Assembly (NCBI GenBank): GCA_045804965.1
Contig: JBJMMD010000037.1
Location: 1-64,000, forward strand
Length of the DNA: 64,000 nt
Source of the DNA: CAVTUU01 sp045804965
GTDB taxonomy: Bacteria; Chloroflexota; Chloroflexia; Thermomicrobiales; UBA6265
Direction of reading: 5' to 3'
In this document: positions 17,566 to 26,056 of the stretch, piece after piece
How positions within the stretch are numbered: the first letter of the stretch is position 1
How the letters are laid out: each line of letters begins with the position of its first letter
Notes under the pieces: model-generated
Database searches by the model: none
What the model saw: the letters and a program-made list of their open reading frames with translations, nothing else
Told to the model about the DNA's origin: nothing
Translations under genes and position numbers: made by a program

Positions 17566-19227
17566 CTATTCGACAGAGATGACAAAACGATAATGAGGTT
17601 GGCCACCATCATAAACCTCAATCATCATCTTTGGGTATCGTTCTAAGATCAATGCTCGAACTTGTTCGGCGTCCATTTGCGTCGCATCGTGACCGTAGAA
17701 GATCGTCACCAATTCGGCCCGATCGAGACTTGCATGGTTGAGCGTGTCGATCGTCACGCGGTTCAGATCGTCGCCACCGGCGACCAAGCGGTCGTCAACC
17801 AACCCGATCACCTGACTCCTCTTGACGTCAACGCCGTTGGCCGAGGCGTCCTTGCCCGCACGGGAGATCTCAACCGTGTGCACGGCGGCAAGTGCTTCGG
17901 TCATTTCGGCGACGTTAGCATCGATCGATGCCTCCGCGTTGAAGGTGGTCAAGGCGGCGAGACCTTGCGGAATCGACCGAGAGGGAACGACTTGAACGTG
18001 CTTCGTCGTGAGATCCGGAATCTGCTCCGCGGCGAGCACGACATTGGGGTTATTGGGGAGGAGAATCACGTCATTCGTCAGTGCACGCTCAACGGCTTCG
18101 AGAAGCTCCTCGATGCTTGGATTCATGGTTTGTCCGCCGCGGACGACTTCGTCCGCGCCGAGCGAGCGCAGCGCTTCGGAGATTCCGTCGCCTGCCGCAA
18201 CAGCGAGGACTGTTTGCTTACCAAACGCCTGAGTGTTGCGAGACGAAAAAGCCGCTCGTTGAGCGGTGAGCGTCCCTGTTTGGAGTGACATGTTGTCAAT
18301 TTTGATCTGGTCGAGATCGCCGTATTGGATGGCGTAGTCGAGCAATTGACCGGGATTCAATGAGTGGAGGTGAACCCTGACGATTGATTCATCGCCGACG
18401 ATGACTGCCGACTGCCCCATTTCCGCGATCTCCGCGCGCATCGTCTCAAAGGGGATGGCTTTACCGAAAATTATGAAATTCGTGCAGTATCCGAACGCAT
18501 CCTCACCGTGGAGATCATCGATCCGATCGAGGAAATTCATCTCGGCGCCAAGGGAGGCGAAGGCAGTCACCTTCGGCAGCGCCTCGCCGCGGGCAAACCG
18601 ATGAATGCCGTCGAGCATCACGCACAGACCTTGGCCACCGGCGTCGACAACGCCGGCCTGTCGCAACATATCGAGGAGCCTAGGTGTGTTGGCAAGCGCG
18701 TCCTTCGCTCCCGTCTCAGCGGCTGTCAGAATTGCGTCGAGCGCCGGCGTGCTCGCAGCCGCGGTCGCGGCCCGCTCCGCGGCGACCCGAATCACGGTCA
18801 GCATCGTGCCTTCGACCGGCTCCATCACCGCGCGATAAGCCATGAGTTGTGCGCCGTAGAGGCCACGCGCGATATCAAGCCCATTGATTTCGTCGAGACC
18901 GTCGATCTCCTTCGCAAATCCCCGGAGAACTTGCGAGAGGATGACGCCTGAATTGCCGCGCGCGCCCATCAGTGATCCATGGGCGATCCTCGCGGCGACG
19001 ACTCCGGCCCCCGTCCGATCTTCGGGCGAGAGTTTGTTGGCTTCGTCGACGCCCGCACGTAGGGTGAGAGACATATTCGTGCCGGTGTCGCCATCGGGCA
19101 CGGGAAAAACATTGAGGGCGTTGAGTTGATCCCGGTTCGCGTCAAGCCATTGGCTGGCGGTGGAGACGGCGTCGAGCAAGTGTTGCCCGTTCCACACGCC
19201 GGCTGCTTCAGCGGCTTGGCGGTTCAA
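17566..19227 (-). CDS. fakA: Fatty acid kinase catalytic subunit FakA (DhaL domain, YloV-type)
   Basis: FakA phosphorylates fatty acids bound to FakB. The N-terminal DhaL domain has the Mg-binding VPDGDTGTNM, the nucleotide loop HGSLMGARGNSGVILSQ and DAGGQGLCVML. The middle and C-terminal FakA domains follow (EDAFGYCTNFIIFG, PNNPNVVLAAEQ, TIFYGHDA). The protein has 553 residues, as expected. The TTG start at 19227 has GGAG 9 bases upstream. It heads the fakA-fakB-fakB-recG-rsmD-coaD run on the minus strand. In Firmicutes the rpmB-yloU-yloV-recG order is similar, but here rpmB is divergent and no yloU (Asp23) gene is present. Confidence 0.93.
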   Translation of the reverse strand: MNRQAAEAAGVWNGQHLLDAVSTASQWLDANRDQLNALNVFPVPDGDTGTNMSLTLRAGVDEANKLSPEDRTGAGVVAARIAHGSLMGARGNSGVILSQVLRGFAKEIDGLDEINGLDIARGLYGAQLMAYRAVMEPVEGTMLTVIRVAAERAATAAASTPALDAILTAAETGAKDALANTPRLLDMLRQAGVVDAGGQGLCVMLDGIHRFARGEALPKVTAFASLGAEMNFLDRIDDLHGEDAFGYCTNFIIFGKAIPFETMRAEIAEMGQSAVIVGDESIVRVHLHSLNPGQLLDYAIQYGDLDQIKIDNMSLQTGTLTAQRAAFSSRNTQAFGKQTVLAVAAGDGISEALRSLGADEVVRGGQTMNPSIEELLEAVERALTNDVILLPNNPNVVLAAEQIPDLTTKHVQVVPSRSIPQGLAALTTFNAEASIDANVAEMTEALAAVHTVEISRAGKDASANGVDVKRSQVIGLVDDRLVAGGDDLNRVTIDTLNHASLDRAELVTIFYGHDATQMDAEQVRALILERYPKMMIEVYDGGQPHYRFVISVE

Positions 19228-19348
19228 GCCTGGCTCCGGACCTGAAGTTGCGACAGTTGTCGAGGTTATCAGGCGGTGTCACGTCATGGACTCCAGCGAA
19301 CGAGGTTGACTGGTCTGGATGGACATAAACTGCAAGTAGTGTACCCGT

Positions 19349-19367
19349 TGCTCACGCCAAGTGAGCA
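19349..19367. repeat. Inverted repeat in the fakA-rpmB divergent spacer
   Basis: TGCTCAC and GTGAGCA form perfect 7-base arms around a 5-base centre, in the 284-base gap between fakA and rpmB. It lies 122 bases upstream of the fakA start. It may be an operator. I found no convincing promoter hexamers on either strand in this gap. Confidence 0.35.
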
Positions 19368-19511
19368 TGGTAGGATTTGTCGTTGTTGTGGCGCCGTCCA
19401 CTGGACGAGCGCTCTTTTCTTGCATTCGACATGGTTGAACGCGATCACGTGAAGTATATTCGCGCTTCCTGACACCAGGGCGAAAGCGGACTGGCAAAAA
19501 GGAGACCTTCG

Positions 19512-19700
19512 GTGGCTGGACAGTGTGACGTCTGCGGCAAAACCAAATCGTTTGGGCACAATGTTAGCTTCTCAAAGCGGCGAACAAATCGCGATTTCCG
19601 GGCGAATGTGCACCGGAAGCACATTGTGATCAACGGCGAGATGAAGCGCTTGAACATTTGCACACGATGTATGCGCACGCTCAGCAAGACCGCGAAATAG
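19512..19700 (+). CDS. rpmB: 50S ribosomal protein L28 (zinc-binding form)
   Basis: A 62-residue basic protein starting at a GTG behind AAGGAGA. It has QCDVCGKTKSFGHNVSFSKRRTNR in the L28 pattern and two CxxC pairs (CDVC and CTRC), the zinc-binding C+ form. It is divergent from fakA and followed by a strong hairpin terminator. Confidence 0.93.
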   Translation: MAGQCDVCGKTKSFGHNVSFSKRRTNRDFRANVHRKHIVINGEMKRLNICTRCMRTLSKTAK

Positions 19701-19730
19701 GCTCCGCGCGATTGTACTGACATGCTTCAT

Positions 19731-19761
19731 GGGCTGCGCAGATGCGCAGCCCGTTCTGTTT
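19731..19761 (+). terminator. Rho-independent terminator after rpmB
   Basis: A 10-base perfect stem (GGGCTGCGCA with TGCGCAGCCC) is followed by GTTCTGTTT. It lies 30 bases after the rpmB stop and just before the end of the convergent queG, so it may serve both directions. Confidence 0.75.
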
Positions 19762-19763
19762 AC

Positions 19764-20942
19764 TCAGGGCAACGCTTCCAGCGCGAGCCGAACTTCCCCG
19801 ATAACGGTTTCATCTAATTCAGTCGCTAGGCTCGACTCGAGCGCATTTCGCGCCTGGGAACCACCGATATGACCGACCGCCCACGCAGCATGAGCGCGAA
19901 CAAGCGGTTCGTCATGAGCCGTCATCGCTTTGAGAAGCAGCGGCAAATCGTCATCGGTTCCGATGTTTCCAAGGACAACGACCGCATTCCGGGCGAGGCC
20001 GCGGCGTTTCGCGCGTGTCACCGGCGTGCCGGCATAGAGCGCGCTGAAACCATCTTGATCCATCGTCAAGAGGCGCGCAAGCGAGGGATAGGCGTTGTCA
20101 ATCGTGCGCGGCGAGAACGCGGGATCGGCGTCGACAGTGACCGCTTTGGTGTAGGGACAAACCTCCTGACAGATATCGCAGCCAAAGACCCAATCGCCCA
20201 TTTTGGCCCGCAGCTCGCGCGGAATGGATCCGCGCTGTTCGATCGTCTGAAACGATAGACAGCGGGGCGTTTCGATGGTGTACGGCGCGGATATCGCGCC
20301 GGTTGGGCAGCGATCGAGGCAAATCTGGCAGCGGCCACAGTTCTTCGCAAGCGGTTCGTCAGGCTGGAGCTCAAGATCGAGCACGAGTTCGCCGAGGAGA
20401 ACCCACGAGCCGTGTCCAGGCACGATGATGCAGGAGTTTTTACCGTACCAACCGAGACCCGAACGGGCGGCGACGGCGCGATCGACGATTCTCGCGGTAT
20501 CGACCAGAAACCTTGCCTCGATAGAGCGTCCAACTTCTCGCTCCATTGCCCGATGCAGGCTGCGCATCCGGGTCTTGAGCAGCTTGTGGTAGTCGAGACC
20601 CCAGGCATAGCGCGCAATCCGGCCGCGAGGCATGTCGTCCGGCTTGTCCGGATCGACGGAACGGTAATCGACGCCGACGGAAAGGATCGATCGGGCAGAG
20701 GGCATCAGATTACAGGGATCGAGCGAGAAGCGCGCTCGTTCCGGAGTGAACCAGTCGAGTCCGTTGACACGCCCGGCGGATATGTGGTCGTTCAAAAACG
20801 GTTCAAGATCGGCGAAGGGCGAGGCCGTCGTGATCGCCGCGATCGACAAACCGTGCCTATGCGCCAGCTCACGAACGACCCGAGAGAGCCGCGCCGCATG
20901 GGTGCTCTTGGAGATGATGGAGATGGTTGCCGGCGCGTTCAT
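19764..20942 (-). CDS. queG: Epoxyqueuosine reductase QueG
   Basis: It reduces epoxyqueuosine to queuosine in tRNA using cobalamin and two [4Fe-4S] clusters. The ferredoxin-like cluster motifs are CGRCQICLDRCP and CDICQEVCP. The catalytic domain carries FLVDTARIVDRAVAARSGLGWYGKNS. The C-terminal HEAT-like repeats (ARNAVVVLGNIG, RAHAAWAVGHIG) are present, as in full-length QueG. The ATG at 20942 overlaps the stop of the upstream kinase gene (ATGA), which fixes the start. No other queuosine gene is in the window. Confidence 0.95.
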   Translation of the reverse strand: MNAPATISIISKSTHAARLSRVVRELAHRHGLSIAAITTASPFADLEPFLNDHISAGRVNGLDWFTPERARFSLDPCNLMPSARSILSVGVDYRSVDPDKPDDMPRGRIARYAWGLDYHKLLKTRMRSLHRAMEREVGRSIEARFLVDTARIVDRAVAARSGLGWYGKNSCIIVPGHGSWVLLGELVLDLELQPDEPLAKNCGRCQICLDRCPTGAISAPYTIETPRCLSFQTIEQRGSIPRELRAKMGDWVFGCDICQEVCPYTKAVTVDADPAFSPRTIDNAYPSLARLLTMDQDGFSALYAGTPVTRAKRRGLARNAVVVLGNIGTDDDLPLLLKAMTAHDEPLVRAHAAWAVGHIGGSQARNALESSLATELDETVIGEVRLALEALP

Positions 20943-21895
20943 GCTCTGAGTGTAATTGGTTCCACCTGCAGGATCGAAGCGACGGCGTCGATCGACGGCA
21001 GAGCGGATTGGGCTCCCATCGCCCCGATCGATAAGGCTGCTACGGCGTTCGAGAAGCGGATCGCGCACGACCACTCCCATCGTAGGGCGGCGGCATAGGC
21101 GATCGCGCCTGCAAACGCATCGCCGGCCCCGGTCGTGTCGACGACGTCGACAGCGAATGCCGGTGCATCCCATCGATCTGAACCCGTCACCGCCACGGCG
21201 CCATGGGCGCCTCTGCTGACAATGCATGCCCGCAGATTCGCACCCGCGATCGCGCCTTGAACGACGTTTAGAGCGGGTTCGAGTGCTGGTTGCCCGCTTA
21301 GTTCCAGCAATTCCCGTTCATTACCGACAAGCAGATCATGACGGAGCGCGATTTCCCAGGCATCTGCTTCACCGCTGTCGGCGAGGTAGGTCATTGTTCC
21401 AAGCAGTCGCGCGTTCGGAACCGAGTGCGCGGGCAGATCAACGAGAAAGCGGCGCAGCGGCATATCATCAACGTCAAGCAGAACAAGATCGTGGCTAAAT
21501 ACGCTAGTGATGTCAATTGCATCGCCCTTGTGAAGACGAGCGCCTTGTTCCCAAAATATCGTGCGTTCCTGCTCCTCGCGGGAAACGATGACAATTGAAT
21601 GGTCGGTCGCTACTTCTGGTCTCGTTCCAACCTCGCGGCCGTCAATGCCTTCACGCGCCATAATCTCTCGGATTTTGATGCCGTGGTCATCGTCGCCGAC
21701 CATCGTCACGAGGGATATCGAAGCGCCGAGTCGCGCCAGCGTCACCGCACTGTTGAGCGTCGTGCCCCCGGGAAAGCCGAACACATCGCGCGTTATCGCG
21801 AACGAGCCGAGAGCGGGATAGCGATCGACGACGATATAGTCGTCCCAATCAGCAATGCCGATCGCGGCGATCCGAGGGGGCTGGCGAGCGGGCAA
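20939..21895 (-). CDS. PfkB-family carbohydrate/nucleoside kinase
   Basis: A 318-residue ribokinase-fold protein. The N-terminal signature region GFPGGTTLNSAVTLARLGA and the catalytic DTTGAGDAFAGA with its Asp base are intact. The substrate is unknown: the sequence fits the sugar kinase group without a specific match I can name. Its TTG start directly follows the TAA of the upstream cyclase-like gene, and its stop overlaps the queG start, so the three form an operon. Confidence 0.88.
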   Translation of the reverse strand: MPARQPPRIAAIGIADWDDYIVVDRYPALGSFAITRDVFGFPGGTTLNSAVTLARLGASISLVTMVGDDDHGIKIREIMAREGIDGREVGTRPEVATDHSIVIVSREEQERTIFWEQGARLHKGDAIDITSVFSHDLVLLDVDDMPLRRFLVDLPAHSVPNARLLGTMTYLADSGEADAWEIALRHDLLVGNERELLELSGQPALEPALNVVQGAIAGANLRACIVSRGAHGAVAVTGSDRWDAPAFAVDVVDTTGAGDAFAGAIAYAAALRWEWSCAIRFSNAVAALSIGAMGAQSALPSIDAVASILQVEPITLRA

Positions 21896-22552
21896 TTAGG
21901 ACTCGCGGATCAAGACGACGCGGGCAGGCGCGCCATCGCCGGCGGCCAGACGTAACGGGAGACAAATGAGCCGGTAGGGGCCTGGTTCGATGCCGGCGAG
22001 GTTCAAACCTTCAATCACGAGCACATTGTTGCCGAGAAGCGTGCGGTGGGTTTCGTTTGCCGCGTCGTCAAAGAGTTCGATAGACAAATAATCGATGCCG
22101 ACGAGCCGGATGCCATGGTCGACGATCCATCTCGCGGCGGCCGGAGCAACCGCGACGTAGTCCTCCTCGAACTTGAGCTTGCCCGGGCGCCAGTGGGCGG
22201 AGTTCGATGTGCGGAAGAGCAGACGTTCTATGCCCTCGGGAATCTCCACCGCTTCGAGGTGCTCAACTTCGATACGTGCCGCATCGTCCGGAATGGCAAT
22301 AACAAGACACGGCCCGATCCAGCGATCAATCGGAAGATCATTCAGTTTTGCGCCTTCGTCGATGAAATGCCACGGGGCATCGACATGCGTGCCGACATGG
22401 CTCGTGAACTTGAGGCTAGTGACGTTGGTGTCGTCGCCGTTGGCAATCCGGGAAAGCGGTTGCACTGAGACGTCGTCATCGCCCGGCCAGACGGGCAGAT
22501 CGGGCGTTAGCGGCAGCGAAATATCAAAGTAGTGCGATCCATGGTGTGCCAT
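21896..22552 (-). CDS. Cyclase / kynurenine formamidase-like hydrolase
   Basis: The metal-binding signature HVGTHVDAPWHF near residue 50 and DISLPLTPDLPVWPGD at the start place this protein in the cyclase family (PF04199), which includes kynurenine formamidases and other metal-dependent amide or lactone hydrolases. GIDYLSIE and the C-terminal GPYRLICLPLRL are also typical. The ATG at 22552 gives MAHHGSHYF; one four codons earlier is possible. No tryptophan catabolism genes are near, so the true substrate is open. Confidence 0.85.
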   Translation of the reverse strand: MAHHGSHYFDISLPLTPDLPVWPGDDDVSVQPLSRIANGDDTNVTSLKFTSHVGTHVDAPWHFIDEGAKLNDLPIDRWIGPCLVIAIPDDAARIEVEHLEAVEIPEGIERLLFRTSNSAHWRPGKLKFEEDYVAVAPAAARWIVDHGIRLVGIDYLSIELFDDAANETHRTLLGNNVLVIEGLNLAGIEPGPYRLICLPLRLAAGDGAPARVVLIRES

Positions 22553-22654
22553 TGCATCATCCATTTCCCATCGCGCGCAATCAGCGCGCGGCCGCGAGTC
22601 GCTATCGTCGCACGACGGGCATGATGGAGCAACGCTTCCCGGGAAAAAGTCAAT

Positions 22655-23041
22655 TTAATCGACGTGGGAAAACGATGTCGTACGGGACGATGGCATTTGC
22701 TGAAAGTTTGTCGTCTCAGGAAATGACCCTGGGTGTTCGGGCTTGCCGCTGAGATCGTACGAGAAGCGATGTAACGCGTCGATCTTTTTACCGGCTGAAT
22801 TCAAGAGGTTTCGAATTCGATCTAGGTCTTGACGCATAGATTCGTCATGCTTGAGATGAAGTGATTCGGCTCGAAGTTCGATAGAGGTGCCGCCGAAGCA
22901 TTCTACGCTCGCAATCTCGAACTGCTCATCGACGGGCTCAGAATTCGTGGCGACGCCTGACCCCGACATGGACGTGATCTGAGTTCTCGCCAAACGTCCG
23001 TGACGCTCGACCACACGGGAACGTGACGAATGCACGGTCAA
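22655..23041 (-). CDS. Doubtful hypothetical protein
   Basis: A possible 128-residue protein starting at TTG, in the 560-base gap between the cyclase gene and the XRE regulator. The middle part (residues about 38-95) is helix-like and charged, with DLDRIRNLLNSAGKKIDALHRF. I recognise no family and see no Shine-Dalgarno. Codon third positions are less GC-rich than in neighbours. It could be a small regulator-linked gene or chance. Confidence 0.3.
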   Translation of the reverse strand: MTVHSSRSRVVERHGRLARTQITSMSGSGVATNSEPVDEQFEIASVECFGGTSIELRAESLHLKHDESMRQDLDRIRNLLNSAGKKIDALHRFSYDLSGKPEHPGSFPETTNFQQMPSSRTTSFSHVD

Positions 23042-23112
23042 ATATCGTTACACCGGCGAGGTTGAGGGCGTAAGATGCATAGAGTCGGAGTGTCAACCGA
23101 AAGTCGAGCGGG

Positions 23113-23667
23113 GTGTCCTTGGCGAACGTGACACCAATCCACGGAAGACCAAGAGCGTCACGAAAGCGCGTCGTCGAGGACGACGTGCCGTTAAATCAAC
23201 CCTCCGCTGGAGACGGTTCGATCGGGCTCGGGCTATGGATCAAGTCCAATCGGAAGGTTCAAGAGCTGAGCCAGCGCGACCTCGCCCAGCGCGCGTCAAT
23301 CTCCCGGTCTTACTTGTGCGATATCGAGCATGGGCGAGGCGCGCAACCAAGCCTCTTCGTCCTTGAAAAACTTGCCATCGCGCTCGGAGCGACGAGCACC
23401 GAGATTCTCCGAGCGGCGGGAATCCTTCGCGACGGTCATGAAGCCGTCGACCACAGCCACGAATACCGCCTACTTTCCCTTTATCGCGATCTCAGCGCCG
23501 AAGGGCGAGTCGCCGTCGAGCGATTCGCTCGCTTCGTCCACATCGAAGAGCAGCGATGGATCCAGACAGACCTGCTCGAAGGACAGGAGGGCCAAGCGTC
23601 CCGGTCTCTCCAAGAAGGTCCAGGTCTGTTTGACGCTCCTGAGCCGTCTCCGTCACGAAAGCCGTAG
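23113..23667 (+). CDS. XRE-family helix-turn-helix regulator
   Basis: The 184-residue protein has an XRE-type DNA-binding domain at about 42-105, with QRDLAQRASISRSYLCDIEHGRG and PSLFVLEKLAIALGAT. The C-terminal part (YRDLSAEGRVAVERFARFVHIEEQRW) is a helical segment seen in many XRE regulators. The N-terminal 35 residues are basic and probably disordered. The start is a GTG without a clear Shine-Dalgarno, so it is uncertain. Its targets are unknown; the divergent candidate ORF is the nearest. Confidence 0.85.
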   Translation: MSLANVTPIHGRPRASRKRVVEDDVPLNQPSAGDGSIGLGLWIKSNRKVQELSQRDLAQRASISRSYLCDIEHGRGAQPSLFVLEKLAIALGATSTEILRAAGILRDGHEAVDHSHEYRLLSLYRDLSAEGRVAVERFARFVHIEEQRWIQTDLLEGQEGQASRSLQEGPGLFDAPEPSPSRKP

Positions 23668-23687
23668 TTTGCGCCGAGCAGCGCCGG

Positions 23688-24032
23688 CTACTCCTTGACG
23701 TGACTCTGGATTTCTTCTGACACGAGAAAGGTCGCATCTGCGATCTTGGCAACCGCAGGCAACAGGCGTTCCTGATAATTGGGATCGTTCCATGCGGCGT
23801 TGAACGAATCGAGCGAATCCCAATACGCCTCGGTCACGAACCGGAAGGGCGCACGGGCCGAAGCTGGCCGGTCGGGACCAATGAGCGGCGTGCCAATAAT
23901 CCGATAGAAATCGGACTTGATGACCCCGGGTTGGCTAATATTTGCCTGGTGATGTTCGGTCGTACGCCAACGAACAAATTCTTCCTCATCGGTTTCAGGA
24001 GGCAGGTTATAGAGGACGGTAACTTTGATCAT
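23688..24032 (-). CDS. EthD-family protein
   Basis: A 114-residue ferredoxin-like dimeric alpha/beta-barrel protein. It begins MIKVTVLYNLPPETDEEEFVRWRTTEHH and ends FLVSEEIQSHVKE, matching the EthD family of small proteins found with degradation genes. The ATG at 24032 was chosen over the longer frame from 24083 because the family starts at the first beta strand. It is convergent with the XRE gene (20-base gap). Its role is unknown. Confidence 0.75.
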   Translation of the reverse strand: MIKVTVLYNLPPETDEEEFVRWRTTEHHQANISQPGVIKSDFYRIIGTPLIGPDRPASARAPFRFVTEAYWDSLDSFNAAWNDPNYQERLLPAVAKIADATFLVSEEIQSHVKE

Positions 24033-24270
24033 GTCATCTACAGCTCCACAACGTCCGATAGCCTCATTTTTAGCCGGTTCCACTCAATTGTCGCGTATGC
24101 CCCGCACGAGCGCGTTTCACATGTCGAACCTGCTCGGCAAGCACGGGCGCCGCGAACGCTCCTGCTTCGAACAATCCTTACCGGACGACACTGAGGCAGC
24201 GACGGAATCCGCAAGCATACCCGGTCGAGCTCGAACCTAAGACAGCAGTTCCAAATCCTAAAGATGAAAT

Positions 24271-24288
24271 TGTTAAACTGGTGTTAAC
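24271..24288 (+). promoter_or_regulatory. Pho-box-like direct repeat upstream of the Pit operon
   Basis: TGTTAA occurs at 24271 and again at 24282, an 11-base period. This is the spacing of PhoB/PhoP half-sites, and TTAACA is close to the Bacillus PhoP half-site. It lies about 50 bases before the start of a phosphate transport operon. The pair also reads as an imperfect palindrome (GTTAA...TTAAC). Nothing else is evident in the 302-base gap 24033-24334. Confidence 0.45.
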
Positions 24289-24334
24289 ACTCTGGGATTG
24301 CACGCGTTCGAGGTATTTGGCGGTGGGGGCGACT

Positions 24335-24976
24335 ATGGTGCTTGCGCGTTTCTTGCCTCGAGATGAAGAGTTTTTCGACAAGTTTGACGAAGCGGCAGTG
24401 AACGCGGCAGAAACGTCTGCGCTTCTGCTCGAAATCGTCGAGCAAGAGGATGAGCGAGAACGACGGGTTCGCCGGCTTCGCGATCTCGAACATCAAGGCG
24501 ACGACATTACCCACCGTATCTACAGCGCCCTGAATCGCACGTTCGTCACGCCGCTCGATCGCGACGATATCCAATCGCTGGCAGCGAATATCGACGATGT
24601 CGTCGATGCGCTCGAAGAAGCTGGCAAGCGCTTGTGGCTTTATCGACTGGGGCAGACGACCGACGCGGCGAGATTGCTCGCCAGAATCGCGAGTGAACAA
24701 TGTGCCCTCATCGCAAAAGTGGTCCCACTGCTCGAAACAGTGTCGAAACAAGAAGCTGATATGCGCGTGGCCGTTCTCGAGATCCATCGGTTGGAGAACG
24801 AAGCCGACGATGCGCTCAACAGTGCGCTCGCGACCCTCTACGACGGAATCACCGAGGTTCCGCAGTTGATCACCGCGCTCAGATGGCAAGAGATTTATCA
24901 ACTCCTCGAAGACGCGACCGACCGCGTGGAGCATGTCGCGAATTCGCTTGAGGGGATCCTGCTGAAGCATGCCTGA
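24335..24976 (+). CDS. DUF47 family Pit accessory protein
   Basis: DUF47 (PhoU-like) proteins are all-helical partners of Pit phosphate transporters. The 213-residue product has FLPRDEEFFDKFDEAA, RLRDLEHQGDDITHRIYSALNRTFVTPLDRDDIQSLA and DVVDALEEAGKRLWLY, which are family hallmarks. The ATG at 24335 sits behind a G-rich site and gives the usual N-terminus. It overlaps the transporter gene by 8 bases. Confidence 0.93.
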   Translation: MVLARFLPRDEEFFDKFDEAAVNAAETSALLLEIVEQEDERERRVRRLRDLEHQGDDITHRIYSALNRTFVTPLDRDDIQSLAANIDDVVDALEEAGKRLWLYRLGQTTDAARLLARIASEQCALIAKVVPLLETVSKQEADMRVAVLEIHRLENEADDALNSALATLYDGITEVPQLITALRWQEIYQLLEDATDRVEHVANSLEGILLKHA

Positions 24977-25979
24977 TACGGCGTTGCTCACGCTCATTCT
25001 GATCGTCGTCCTTGGCTTAGTCTTCGATTTCATCAACGGATTCCACGACACTGCAAACTCCATCGCGACCTCTATTGCGACCCGCGCGCTCTCACCCGTG
25101 CAAGCGGTTTCAATGGCGGCGGTGCTCAATGTGGTTGGCGCACTGACCGGAACGGCGGTCGCGGCGACGGTCGGCAAGGGAATCATCTCGCCGGAGCTGG
25201 CGACACAAAAACTCGTCGTGGCGGCGCTCTTGTCGGCGATCGTGTGGGATCTCGTCACCTGGTGGCAGGGCATCCCATCAAGCTCGAGCCATGCGCTGGT
25301 CTTCTCAATTGTTGGCGCAGGAGTTGCCGAGGCAGGGGCCGACGCGATTGAGACCGCGGGTGTCACGAAAGTCCTCAAAGGCATGGTCTTTTCGCCATTG
25401 CTCGGATTTATCGGCGCATTCTGTCTGCTGATGATCTTGCTCTGGATTTTTGCCCGGAAACGGCCCTCGTTCGTCAACCACCTCTTTCGCCGCGGCCAGA
25501 TCTTTTCTGCCGCCTATATGGCCTACAGCCATGGCGGAAATGATGCCCAAAAGACGATGGGGATCATCACGCTGGCGCTGGCGACCTATCACGGTTGGAG
25601 CGGCAGCGAGTTTGAGGTTCCACTGTGGGTGATTCTTTCCGCTGCGGTCTCAATGGGTCTCGGCACGGCGATCGGCGGCTGGCGCATCATCCGCACGATG
25701 GGATTCAAGGTCGTCGATCTGCGGCCAATCGATGGTTTCGCGGCCGAGACTGCGGCCGCGACCGTGATCGAAGTCGCCAGCCGGCTTGGAATTCCCGTTT
25801 CGACCACGCATGTCATTTCCTCCGCGATCATGGGCGTAGGGGCGACCCGACGCGCTTCAGCCGTGCGTTGGGGCGTTGCCGGCCGCATTGTTACCGCCTG
25901 GGTCGTCACGATTCCAGCGTGCGTGATTCTGGGGTGGTGCATTTTTCAGGTGCTTGATGTGCTTGTGAATCTGTTTTAA
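24969..25979 (+). CDS. Low-affinity inorganic phosphate transporter (Pit family)
   Basis: The 336-residue membrane protein has about ten hydrophobic segments and the two Pit signature repeats, one around DFINGFHDTANSIATSIATRAL and one around YSHGGNDAQKTMGIITLAL; WQGIPSSSSHALVFSIVGAG and PVSTTHVISSAIMGVGA are also typical. It imports metal-phosphate with protons. Translation is probably coupled to the DUF47 gene. The PhoBR-like pair at 35254-37916 may control it. Confidence 0.94.
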   Translation: MPDTALLTLILIVVLGLVFDFINGFHDTANSIATSIATRALSPVQAVSMAAVLNVVGALTGTAVAATVGKGIISPELATQKLVVAALLSAIVWDLVTWWQGIPSSSSHALVFSIVGAGVAEAGADAIETAGVTKVLKGMVFSPLLGFIGAFCLLMILLWIFARKRPSFVNHLFRRGQIFSAAYMAYSHGGNDAQKTMGIITLALATYHGWSGSEFEVPLWVILSAAVSMGLGTAIGGWRIIRTMGFKVVDLRPIDGFAAETAAATVIEVASRLGIPVSTTHVISSAIMGVGATRRASAVRWGVAGRIVTAWVVTIPACVILGWCIFQVLDVLVNLF

Positions 25980-26056
25980 GGGCGAGTTCGATTTCAATTC
26001 GTTGACCACGTGCAATCGCATCCGTATGCTCTCGCAGCGACAAATCGATCGCCGTC

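Noticed and set aside
24284..25477. 397-codon minus-strand frame
   Set aside because: Antisense to the DUF47 and Pit genes, which have unmistakable motifs; a shadow of GC-rich coding sequence.
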